DNA of 64,000 nucleotides from Rhodobacteraceae bacterium HLUCCO07 (GTDB lineage: Bacteria > Pseudomonadota > Alphaproteobacteria > Rhodobacterales > Rhodobacteraceae). A program made the position numbers and the translations under genes. The stretch covers positions 124,001 through 188,000 of the forward strand of contig LJSU01000019.1 in assembly GCA_001314705.1 (NCBI GenBank), given 5' to 3'. How positions within the stretch are numbered: the stretch's first letter is position 1; the number at the start of each line of letters is the position of its first letter. The notes beneath the pieces were generated by a model. The model was not told where the DNA came from. It did no database searches and saw only the letters and a program-made list of their open reading frames with translations. Below are positions 19,233-26,292 of this stretch, in pieces.

Positions 19233-20012
19233 TCAGATGGTGATATTCGCCGCCCCGCCATCCAGCATCACGTTCTGCCCGACCATGAACCCGGCATGCT
19301 GCGAACACATGAAGGCGCAGGTCGCCCCGAACTCCTCCGCCGTGCCGTAACGCCCGGCCGGAATCGTGTCACAGCGCGCCGCGCGCACCTCCTCCGGGGT
19401 CAGGCCCTGCGCCTTGGCCGCGTTGGCATCGAGCGCGACCGCACGATCCGTCGCGTGAATACCCGGCAACAGGTTGTTGATCGTCACGCCCGACCCGGCC
19501 ACCTGCCGCGCGGTGCCTGCAACATAGCCCGTCAGCCCCGCCCGCGCCGAGTTCGAAAGGCCCAGAACGCCGATCGGCGATCTGACCGAAACCGAGGTGA
19601 TGTTCACCACCCGGCCCCATCCGCGCTCCATCATCCCCGGCAACAGCGCCTTCATCATCGCGATCGGGGCCAGCATGTTGGCATCCAGCGCCTTGATGAA
19701 ATCCTCGCGCTCCCAGTCGTACCACATGCCCGGCGGCGGCCCGCCCGCGTTGTTGACAAGGACATCCACCGCGCCGGCGGCCTCCAGCACCCTTGCGCGG
19801 CCCTCTTCGGTGGTGATGTCACCGGCCACCGGCACCACCTCGACGCCATGTTTCGCGGCAATCTCCTCCGCCGTCGCCTCGAGCGTCTCGGCGCCGCGCG
19901 CGTTGAGCACCAGCGACACACCCGCCCCGGCCAGCGCCTCGGCACAGCCCCGGCCAAGCCCCTTCGACGAGGCACAAACCACTGCCCGCTTGCCCGAAAT
20001 TCCCAGATCCAT
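19233..20012 (-). CDS. Divergent short-chain dehydrogenase/reductase
   Basis: A 259-residue Rossmann-fold SDR. The cofactor loop is ASSKGLGRG rather than TGxxxGxG, NNAGG is present and the C-terminus MLDGGAANI is typical. After the strand VVNITSVSV, the place of the catalytic YxxxK reads LSNSARAGL, so the usual Tyr and Lys appear to be absent. Related SDRs with LSN-x2-R-x-GL are annotated as FabG-like, with uncertain activity. AGGGAG lies 6 nt before the chosen ATG. It follows the MATE gene's promoter region on the same strand. Confidence 0.85.
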   Translation of the reverse strand: MDLGISGKRAVVCASSKGLGRGCAEALAGAGVSLVLNARGAETLEATAEEIAAKHGVEVVPVAGDITTEEGRARVLEAAGAVDVLVNNAGGPPPGMWYDWEREDFIKALDANMLAPIAMMKALLPGMMERGWGRVVNITSVSVRSPIGVLGLSNSARAGLTGYVAGTARQVAGSGVTINNLLPGIHATDRAVALDANAAKAQGLTPEEVRAARCDTIPAGRYGTAEEFGATCAFMCSQHAGFMVGQNVMLDGGAANITI

Positions 20013-20132
20013 GTCCGTCTCCCTTTCTGTCATGTCCGGCCACGAGTTAAACGCACCACCGCGCGGAACGCCAGCCGATCCCCAAATCGCCGCCCGGCCC
20101 TCCTGTCGCGCGGCCGCCAAATCTTCGACACG

Positions 20133-20161
20133 TTGACCCGATCTTGCCACAATCCTAGGCT
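20133..20161 (+). promoter_or_regulatory. Probable sigma70 promoter for the Hint gene
   Basis: TTGACC, exactly 17 nt, then TAGGCT, ending 38 nt before the Hint gene start. Spacing and -35 fit sigma70; the -10 is degenerate. Confidence 0.5.
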
Positions 20162-20199
20162 AGATCGGCGCCTGTCCCGCCCACCACGCAAAGGCCCCC

Positions 20200-21213
20200 A
20201 TGAAAACCGATCACACACGCCCGGCCTACGCCCTGCCTGTCTATCCCTCGGCCCTGCTGCGGGTCACCAACGGCGCCAACCTGGGCGACGGGCTCGGCTT
20301 CGCGGATGACCTTGTGCCCGAGGATTGTTACGAGCTGGCCGCCGACGCGAGCCCCGCCCGGCTGTCGCTGCATACCGCCGACAATGGACGTTTCACCGTC
20401 GCCGACGAGTCTCCGCTGGGCCGGCCCGGGGCAACCGTGGTGCTCGATTCCTGCCTCACCTTCATGACACGGGCCAGCGACGTGACCGAGCTTCTGGTGC
20501 TGGTCGAGGTCGATGACGAGGGCCACGTCGCCGAGATCTACGGCCTGCCGCTGGCCACCCTGCACCCCAGGACCGATTACCTGCTGGTCGGCATCGACCG
20601 CAAGGACGCCCTCGCGCGCTTTGCCCAGGTCGCCTGCGTCTCCTTCGCCCGCGGCACGCGCATCGCGCTGGCGACCGGCGCGCAATGCCCGATCGAGGAG
20701 CTGCAAGTGGGCGACCGCGTGCTCACCCGCGATGAGGGCCCGCAGGCGATCCGCTGGATCGGCCAGAACACGGTGCGCGCCGTCGGCGAATTCGCCCCGA
20801 TCCTGATCACCGCCGGCACCCTGCACAATCAGCATGACCTCCTGGTCTCGCCCGATCACCGGCTTTTCATCTACCAACGCTCCGACCGGATCGGCGCGGG
20901 CCGCCCCGAACTGCTCGTGCGCGCGCGCCACCTCGTGAATGGCGATACCGTCCGGGTGCAGGCGGGTGGCTTCGTCGATTACTTCCAGCTTCTCTTCGAC
21001 CGCCACCAGATCATCTTCGCCGAGGGCATTGCCGCCGAAACCCTGCTCATCGACCCGCGCACCCGGCCCGCCCTGCCCGACGGCGTGGCCGCGAAGATGG
21101 CCAAGACCCTGCCACGCCACGCCACGGCCAGCCATCTCGACTTCGAGATCGGGAAGAACCTGCTCGACCGCCCCGACGCGGCCGAGATCCTGCGCCGCGC
21201 CTCGACCCGCTGA
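20200..21213 (+). CDS. Hint-domain (hedgehog/intein-like) protein
   Basis: A 337-residue protein with an N-terminal beta-rich part and a C-terminal Hint domain. The Hint start is at CVSFARGTRIAL (the first Cys is the nucleophile position), followed by PIEELQVGDRVLTRDEGPQAIRWIG, and HDLLVSPDHRLFI is the conserved His block. Such stand-alone Hint proteins are common in Rhodobacteraceae, and their job is unknown; autoproteolysis is plausible. No signal peptide or RTX repeats are seen. Confidence 0.85.
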   Translation: MKTDHTRPAYALPVYPSALLRVTNGANLGDGLGFADDLVPEDCYELAADASPARLSLHTADNGRFTVADESPLGRPGATVVLDSCLTFMTRASDVTELLVLVEVDDEGHVAEIYGLPLATLHPRTDYLLVGIDRKDALARFAQVACVSFARGTRIALATGAQCPIEELQVGDRVLTRDEGPQAIRWIGQNTVRAVGEFAPILITAGTLHNQHDLLVSPDHRLFIYQRSDRIGAGRPELLVRARHLVNGDTVRVQAGGFVDYFQLLFDRHQIIFAEGIAAETLLIDPRTRPALPDGVAAKMAKTLPRHATASHLDFEIGKNLLDRPDAAEILRRASTR

Positions 21214-21217
21214 CACC

Positions 21218-21245
21218 GGGGCGCCCGGCAAAAGGCGCGCGCCCC
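21218..21245 (+). terminator. Terminator hairpin after the Hint gene
   Basis: GGGGCGC and GCGCCCC pair across 14 nt, followed at once by the T-rich TGTTCTTTCTT of a class A dispersed motif. This is the clearest case where that motif supplies a terminator-like T-rich tail. Confidence 0.55.
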
Positions 21246-21269
21246 TGTTCTTTCTTGGCAAAAATACTC
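21245..21269 (+). repeat. Dispersed 3' motif, class A copy 2
   Basis: CTTTCTTGGCAAAAATACTC with upstream CTGTT; two differences from the 17784 and 61059 copies. It is 31 nt past the Hint gene stop, in the same direction. Confidence 0.8.
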
Positions 21270-21369
21270 ATGCCCCGCCATCACCCGGGCCCCACGCCCC
21301 ATGGGGCTCCCCTGCCCATGGCGCGCGGCGGGCGGGTGGGTGGGCCGCGCGTCATGGGCAGGGCAGAAC

Positions 21370-21735
21370 TCAGTCGCCGCGCCGCGCCTCGCTCAGCTCG
21401 GCCATCCGCTCGATCAGTTCCATGAAGGGCGGCGACAGCTCGTCCTCGTCCCAATGCGCCTTGATCCGTCCCGCGCTCAGCGCCTCCCAGTAGATCCGCA
21501 GCACCGCGTTGATCCGCCGCCCGTATCCCGGGCCCAGCTTGCGAAACCACCGCACCATGTCCGCATCGAGCCGGATCGTCACCCGCTCCTTGACCGGCTC
21601 CAGCGGCTGGCGCGACGCAAGGCCGTTCCATTCCTCGGGCAGCGACCGGTCAACCCAGTCCTGCGCCAGTTGCGCCTGGAACCTGCGCAACTCCTCGACC
21701 ATCCGCGCCTCGGCCATGCGTTTCGTTTCACTCAT
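21370..21735 (-). CDS. BrnA-like (DUF4415) protein without a toxin partner
   Basis: A 121-residue protein whose C-terminal half carries the BrnA/DUF4415 pattern KERVTIRLDADMVRWFRKLG and YGRRINAVLRIYW, a ribbon-helix-helix-like DNA-binding fold used by antitoxins of BrnT toxins. The N-terminal part is helical. No BrnT-like reading frame lies beside it, so it may be an orphan or a regulator with another role. AAAGGA is 8 nt before this ATG; an ATG nine bases upstream overlaps that site. Confidence 0.75.
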   Translation of the reverse strand: MSETKRMAEARMVEELRRFQAQLAQDWVDRSLPEEWNGLASRQPLEPVKERVTIRLDADMVRWFRKLGPGYGRRINAVLRIYWEALSAGRIKAHWDEDELSPPFMELIERMAELSEARRGD

Positions 21736-21820
21736 GCAGCACATCCTTTCATGGGGTTTCTTTCATGCGGGTTTTGTCCCGATCCTGAAAGCCAAAGGTT
21801 AACGCGGCCCAAGCGCACCG

Positions 21821-21896
21821 GACGGCAGCCGGACAGCAGCCGGCCGGCAGCCGGATGTCACCCCCCTCTTTTCTTGCCTTTGCCCAAAACCTTACC
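21821..21896 (+). repeat. GGCAGCCGG intergenic element, copy 2
   Basis: Three GCAGCCGG-type units, then GATGTCACCCCCC and, 25 nt on, a degenerate TTACC. Its right end overlaps the proposed prfC promoter. A GGTTAAC lies about 20 bp to its left. Confidence 0.7.
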
Positions 21897-21902
21897 TATA
21901 CG
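21874..21902 (+). promoter_or_regulatory. Promoter for a probably leaderless prfC mRNA
   Basis: TTGCCT, 17 nt, TATACG. The -10 ends 7 nt before the prfC ATG, so transcription would start at or next to the A of the start codon. No Shine-Dalgarno sequence is present, which agrees. Confidence 0.5.
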
Positions 21903-21909
21903 CGCGCTC

Positions 21910-23517
21910 ATGCTTGACACCGCACATAACCGCCCCGATCTGCCCGCCGAAATCGCGCGTCGGCGCACCTTTGCCATCATCTCGCATCCGGATGCCGGCA
22001 AGACCACGCTGACCGAGAAATTCCTGCTCTTCGGCGGTGCGATCCAGATGGCCGGACAGGTCCGCGCCAAGGGCGAGGCACGGCGCACCCGCTCGGATTT
22101 CATGCAGATGGAAAAGGATCGCGGGATCTCCGTTTCGGCGTCTGCAATGTCCTTTGATTTCAAGACCTTCCGCTTTAATCTTGTGGACACGCCCGGGCAC
22201 TCGGATTTCTCCGAAGACACCTATCGCACGCTCACCGCGGTCGATGCCGCGGTCATGGTGATCGACGGCGCCAAGGGGGTCGAGAGCCAGACCCAAAAGC
22301 TCTTCGAGGTCTGCCGCATGCGCGACCTGCCGATCCTGACCTTCTGCAACAAGATGGACCGCGAGGCGCGCGACACCTTTGAGATCATTGACGAAATCCA
22401 GGAAATGCTGGCCATTCACGTGACCCCGGCCAGCTGGCCGATCGGGCAGGGCCATGATTTCCTGGGCTGCTATGACATGCTCAATGACCGGCTCGAACTG
22501 ATGGACCGGGCCGACCGCAACCGCGTCGCTGAAACCATTGAAATCAAGGGGTTGAACGACCCTCTTCTTGCGGAGCACGTGCCCGCCGGCCTGCTCGTGC
22601 AACTCCGCGACGAGGTCGAGATGGCGCGCGAGCTCCTGCCCACGCTCGACCCGGCGGCCGTTCTCGAAGGCCACATGACCCCGATCTGGTTCGGCTCCGC
22701 GATCAACTCCTTCGGGGTCAAGGAATTGATGGAAGGCATCGCCGCCTACGCCCCCGAACCGCAACCCCAATCCGCCGACTCCCGCCAGATTTCTCCCGAG
22801 GAAACAAAGGTTTCCGGCTTTGTCTTCAAGGTCCAGGCGAACATGGACCCCAAGCATCGTGACCGCGTCGCCTTCATGCGTCTCGCCTCGGGGCATTTCA
22901 AGCGCGGCATGAAGCTCACCCATGTGCGCAGCAAGAAACCGATGACCGTCTCGGCGCCGGTCCTCTTTCTCGCCTCCGACCGCGAACTCGCCGAAGAGGC
23001 CTGGGCCGGCGACATCATCGGCATCCCCAACCATGGCCAGCTGCGCATCGGCGACACCCTCACCGAGGGCGAGATGCTGCGCGTCACCGGCATCCCTTCC
23101 TTCGCGCCCGAACTTCTGCAATCGGTCCGCGCCACCGACCCGATGAAGGGCAAGCATCTTGAAAAGGCGCTCATGCAATTCGCCGAAGAAGGCGCCGCCA
23201 AGGTGTTCAAGCCCGCCATCGGTTCAGGCTTTGTCGTCGGCGTCGTCGGCGCCCTGCAATTCGAGGTTCTGGCCTCGCGGATCGAGATGGAATACGGCAT
23301 CCCGGTGCGCTTCGAACCGTCGCGGTTCACCTCCGCACGCTGGGTGAGCGGCGACAGGCAAGCCGTTGACAAGTTTGTCAATTCCAACAAGCAGCACATC
23401 GCCCATGACCATGATGGCGACATCGTCTACCTCACGCGCCTGCAATGGGACATCGACCGGATCGAACGCGACCATCCCGATGTGACGCTCAAGGCCACCA
23501 AGGAAATGATGGTCTGA
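21910..23517 (+). CDS. prfC: Peptide chain release factor 3
   Basis: A 535-residue translational GTPase that removes RF1/RF2 from the ribosome after termination. G1 is SHPDAGKTT, G2 lies near DRGISVSASAMSF, G3 is DTPGH and G4 is NKMD. Domain II starts around VSGFVFKVQANMDP, and the C-terminal RF3-specific domain includes VVGVVGALQFEVL. The length is typical. The in-frame reading continues upstream for 200 codons across the BrnA gene and repeat, but this ATG is where homology to RF3 begins. Confidence 0.96.
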   Translation: MLDTAHNRPDLPAEIARRRTFAIISHPDAGKTTLTEKFLLFGGAIQMAGQVRAKGEARRTRSDFMQMEKDRGISVSASAMSFDFKTFRFNLVDTPGHSDFSEDTYRTLTAVDAAVMVIDGAKGVESQTQKLFEVCRMRDLPILTFCNKMDREARDTFEIIDEIQEMLAIHVTPASWPIGQGHDFLGCYDMLNDRLELMDRADRNRVAETIEIKGLNDPLLAEHVPAGLLVQLRDEVEMARELLPTLDPAAVLEGHMTPIWFGSAINSFGVKELMEGIAAYAPEPQPQSADSRQISPEETKVSGFVFKVQANMDPKHRDRVAFMRLASGHFKRGMKLTHVRSKKPMTVSAPVLFLASDRELAEEAWAGDIIGIPNHGQLRIGDTLTEGEMLRVTGIPSFAPELLQSVRATDPMKGKHLEKALMQFAEEGAAKVFKPAIGSGFVVGVVGALQFEVLASRIEMEYGIPVRFEPSRFTSARWVSGDRQAVDKFVNSNKQHIAHDHDGDIVYLTRLQWDIDRIERDHPDVTLKATKEMMV

Positions 23518-23555
23518 TCCACATGCCACACGCAGCACAGCAAGGCAGGGCTTGA

Positions 23556-24521
23556 ATGGCACAGGACCGGCTTCGCTGGGGCATCGTCTCGACGATAAAG
23601 GCGCCGCTGCGCGAAATCGCCGATTTCGCCGCCCATCACCTCGACCTGGGTGCACATCGGATTTTCATCTATCTCGACGATGACAACCCGGCGGCGTTCG
23701 CGGCACTGAAAAAACACCCCAAGATCCGCGTGTTCAAGGCCGGCCCCGACCATTGGCGCAGCGCCAACCGCCCGGTCAAGCATCAGGCCCGCCAGACCGC
23801 CAACGCCCGCCACGCCTATCATCGCAAGGCCCGCGAAATCGACTGGATCGCGCATATTGACGTTGACGAATTTCTGTGGCCTCACAGCCCGTTGGAAGAC
23901 CAACTTCAATCTCTTTCCGGCGATTGTCTCTGCGCCCGCATCCGCCCCATCGAGGCGCTTTCGTCTGACGGTATCGACGACATTCCCGCCGGTCACACCT
24001 GTTTCAAGGCAATGACCAACGACCGCGCCATTCGCCAGCGCCAGACCGCGGCGATTTTCCCCACCTATGGCGGGTTTCTCAATGGCGGCTTTCTCAGCCA
24101 TGTCGCGGGCAAGCTCTTCTTTCGCACCGGGATCATGGAGCTCACCATGAAGATCCACAACATCCAGCTCGGCGAGATCCAGAACCCGGGGCAGGTCGAG
24201 CTTGACCAGACCGAGCTGTGCCACATGCACGCCGGGAGCTGGCCGGACTTCATCAAGAGCTATCGCTACCGGCTCGAACAGGGTTCCTATCGGCCCGCCC
24301 TTGCCCCCAACCGCGCCCGCGACATGGGCGGCATGTCGATGCACGAGCTTTTCACCTATATCGAATCGACCGAAGGCGAGTCCGGGCTGCGCGCCTTCTA
24401 CGATGAAACCTGCCGCGCCACGCCCGATCTGCGCGCACGGCTCGACGCGCATGGGCTCTTGCGCTGTTTCGACCTAAACCTCGACGCCAAGCGCGCCCGA
24501 CACTTCCCGGATCTTGCCTGA
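23556..24521 (+). CDS. Glycosyltransferase, GT2/GT92-like
   Basis: A 321-residue protein of the Glyco_tranf_2_4 kind. It has IVSTIKAPLREIADFAAHHLDLGAHRIF-IYLDDDN (nucleotide-sugar site with the DDD) and the second acidic motif IDVDEFLWP; CHMHAGSW is a further conserved patch. It probably adds a sugar to a surface polymer; donor and acceptor are unknown. AAGG lies before the ATG. It follows prfC by 38 nt on the same strand. Confidence 0.8.
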   Translation: MAQDRLRWGIVSTIKAPLREIADFAAHHLDLGAHRIFIYLDDDNPAAFAALKKHPKIRVFKAGPDHWRSANRPVKHQARQTANARHAYHRKAREIDWIAHIDVDEFLWPHSPLEDQLQSLSGDCLCARIRPIEALSSDGIDDIPAGHTCFKAMTNDRAIRQRQTAAIFPTYGGFLNGGFLSHVAGKLFFRTGIMELTMKIHNIQLGEIQNPGQVELDQTELCHMHAGSWPDFIKSYRYRLEQGSYRPALAPNRARDMGGMSMHELFTYIESTEGESGLRAFYDETCRATPDLRARLDAHGLLRCFDLNLDAKRARHFPDLA

Positions 24522-24544
24522 ACTGTTTCGCGATGCGAAACAGT
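24522..24544. terminator. Perfect dyad after the glycosyltransferase gene
   Basis: ACTGTTTCGC and GCGAAACAGT form a 10-bp perfect stem with loop GAT, directly after the stop. It could be a terminator, although no T-run follows, or a protein-binding palindrome. Confidence 0.5.
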
Positions 24545-24586
24545 AAGACCCCAAACACCCGTTTGCGCCCGGAATCGCCCACGTGA

Positions 24587-24615
24587 TTGACGCTGCCGCC
24601 GGTTTTCTATATGTC
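24587..24615 (+). promoter_or_regulatory. Probable sigma70 promoter for the helicase gene
   Basis: TTGACG, 17 nt, TATGTC. It predicts a leader of roughly 90 nt before the helicase ATG. Confidence 0.45.
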
Positions 24616-24693
24616 TGCCGCGTGGGCAATCATTGTGAACTGATACAGGGCCATCCGGGCCCGCCCCGAAACAGCCGCTACGGGCGCGAATTG

Positions 24694-24708
24694 TCCGTAA
24701 ACTACGGA
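24694..24708 (+). promoter_or_regulatory. Hairpin covering the helicase ribosome binding site
   Basis: TCCGTA and TACGGA pair around AAC; the second arm contains the only Shine-Dalgarno-like GGA, 5 nt before the ATG. Folding would hide the binding site, so it may control translation, for example by temperature or by the helicase itself. Confidence 0.4.
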
Positions 24709-24713
24709 TAAAA

Positions 24714-26186
24714 ATGACAAAATTCTCAGATCTGAACCTCGACCCGAAGGTCTTGAAGGCCGTCGCGGAGGCGGGCTATGAAACCCCGACCCCGATTCAG
24801 GCCGGCGCGATCCCCCATGCGCTCGAAGGGCGCGACGTTCTCGGCATCGCCCAGACCGGCACCGGCAAGACCGCCAGCTTCACCCTGCCCATGGTTTCGA
24901 TGCTGGCCCGTGGCCGCGCCCGCGCCCGGATGCCGCGCAGCCTCGTGCTCTGCCCCACGCGCGAACTTGCCGCACAGGTGGCCGAAAGCTTCGACACCTA
25001 CGCGAAATACGTCAAGCTGAGCAAGGCGCTGCTGATCGGCGGGGTCTCGTTCAAGGAACAGGATCTGCTGATCGACAAGGGCGTTGACGTGCTGATCGCC
25101 ACGCCGGGCCGGCTGCTCGACCATTTCGAACGTGGCAAGCTCTTGCTCAACGGCGTTCAGATCATGGTGGTGGACGAGGCCGACCGCATGCTCGACATGG
25201 GTTTCATCCCCGATATCGAGCGAATCTTCTCGCTCACCCCCTTCACCCGCCAGACCTTCTTCTACTCGGCGACCATGGCCCCCGAGATCGAGCGGATCAC
25301 CAACACCTTCCTCTCGGCGCCGGCCCGGATCGAGGTCGCCCGCCAGGCCACCGCTTCCGAGACAATCGAACAGGGCGTGGTGATGTTCCACCCCTCGCGG
25401 CGCGACCGCGAGGCCAGCGAGAAACGAAATCTCCTGCGCGCGCTCATCGACGGCGAGGGCGATAAGCTGACCAACGCCATCGTCTTTTGCAACCGCAAGA
25501 CCGACGTGGACACCGTCGCCAAATCGCTCAAGAAATCCGGTTATGACGCGGCGCCGATCCATGGCGATCTCGATCAGTCACAGCGCACCAGCACGCTCGA
25601 CGGCTTTCGCGAAGGCAAGCTCAAGCTGCTGATCGCCTCCGATGTCGCCGCCCGCGGGCTCGATGTGCCTGCGGTCAGCCATGTGTTCAATTTTGACGTT
25701 CCCGGCCACCCCGAGGACTACGTGCACCGCATCGGTCGCACCGGCCGCGCCGGGCGCGAGGGCAAGGCCCTCATGCTCTGCGGCCCGCGCGACGAAAAGA
25801 ATCTCGAAGCGGTCGAAAAGCTGCTTCAAAAGGAAATTCCCCGGGTCGAGAACCCGATCACGGGCGCCAAATCCGCAAGTGACGCGGGCATGGACGCAAC
25901 CAAGGAAACGGTCAAGGAAACCGGCAAGGACGCGCCCGAGAAAGAGGCCAAGCCCGCTCCGAAACGCAGCGCCCGCAAATCACCCGAGAAATCCGAAAAG
26001 CCCGAAAAGGCTGAACAGGATGTGCCCCGCAAAGACGACGCGCCCCGTGAAAACAAGCCCAAAAGCGGCCAACGCGGCGATCAGGGCAATCGCGGAAAAT
26101 CGGACAGCGGCAACAAGGTCGTCGGCATGGGAGATCACCTGCCCGGCTTCATCGCCAAAAGCTTCGACGAACGCCGCGCCGGGTAA
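24714..26186 (+). CDS. DEAD-box ATP-dependent RNA helicase (RhlE-like)
   Basis: A 490-residue RNA helicase. It has the Q motif (GYETPTPIQ), motif I AQTGTGKT, PTRELA, DEAD at motif II, SAT, and the second RecA domain with ARGLDVPAVSHV and HRIGRTGRAG. The last 110 residues are a disordered Lys/Pro/Glu/Asp tail that probably binds RNA. Likely roles are ribosome assembly and RNA decay at low temperature. The convergent downstream neighbour is RNase J, also an RNA-processing enzyme, but on the other strand. Confidence 0.93.
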   Translation: MTKFSDLNLDPKVLKAVAEAGYETPTPIQAGAIPHALEGRDVLGIAQTGTGKTASFTLPMVSMLARGRARARMPRSLVLCPTRELAAQVAESFDTYAKYVKLSKALLIGGVSFKEQDLLIDKGVDVLIATPGRLLDHFERGKLLLNGVQIMVVDEADRMLDMGFIPDIERIFSLTPFTRQTFFYSATMAPEIERITNTFLSAPARIEVARQATASETIEQGVVMFHPSRRDREASEKRNLLRALIDGEGDKLTNAIVFCNRKTDVDTVAKSLKKSGYDAAPIHGDLDQSQRTSTLDGFREGKLKLLIASDVAARGLDVPAVSHVFNFDVPGHPEDYVHRIGRTGRAGREGKALMLCGPRDEKNLEAVEKLLQKEIPRVENPITGAKSASDAGMDATKETVKETGKDAPEKEAKPAPKRSARKSPEKSEKPEKAEQDVPRKDDAPRENKPKSGQRGDQGNRGKSDSGNKVVGMGDHLPGFIAKSFDERRAG

Positions 26187-26230
26187 TCCCGGTCGCGGTC
26201 GTCACGTCCACGCCGGGTAATCCCGGCCCC

Positions 26231-26255
26231 TTCTTCATCTTGCGAAAAATACTCC
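26231..26255 (+). repeat. Dispersed 3' motif, class B copy 1
   Basis: TTCTTCATCTTGC then GAAA and AAATACTCC, 44 nt past the helicase stop. Class B replaces CTTTCTTGG of class A by CTTCATCTTGC. Confidence 0.75.
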
Positions 26256-26260
26256 GGGGT

Positions 26261-26277
26261 CCGGGGCAGAGCCCCGG
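26261..26277. terminator. Bidirectional hairpin between helicase and rnj
   Basis: CCGGGGC and GCCCCGG pair around AGA between the two convergent genes. Confidence 0.55.
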
Positions 26278-26292
26278 TTCCGCCGTTTTTCG

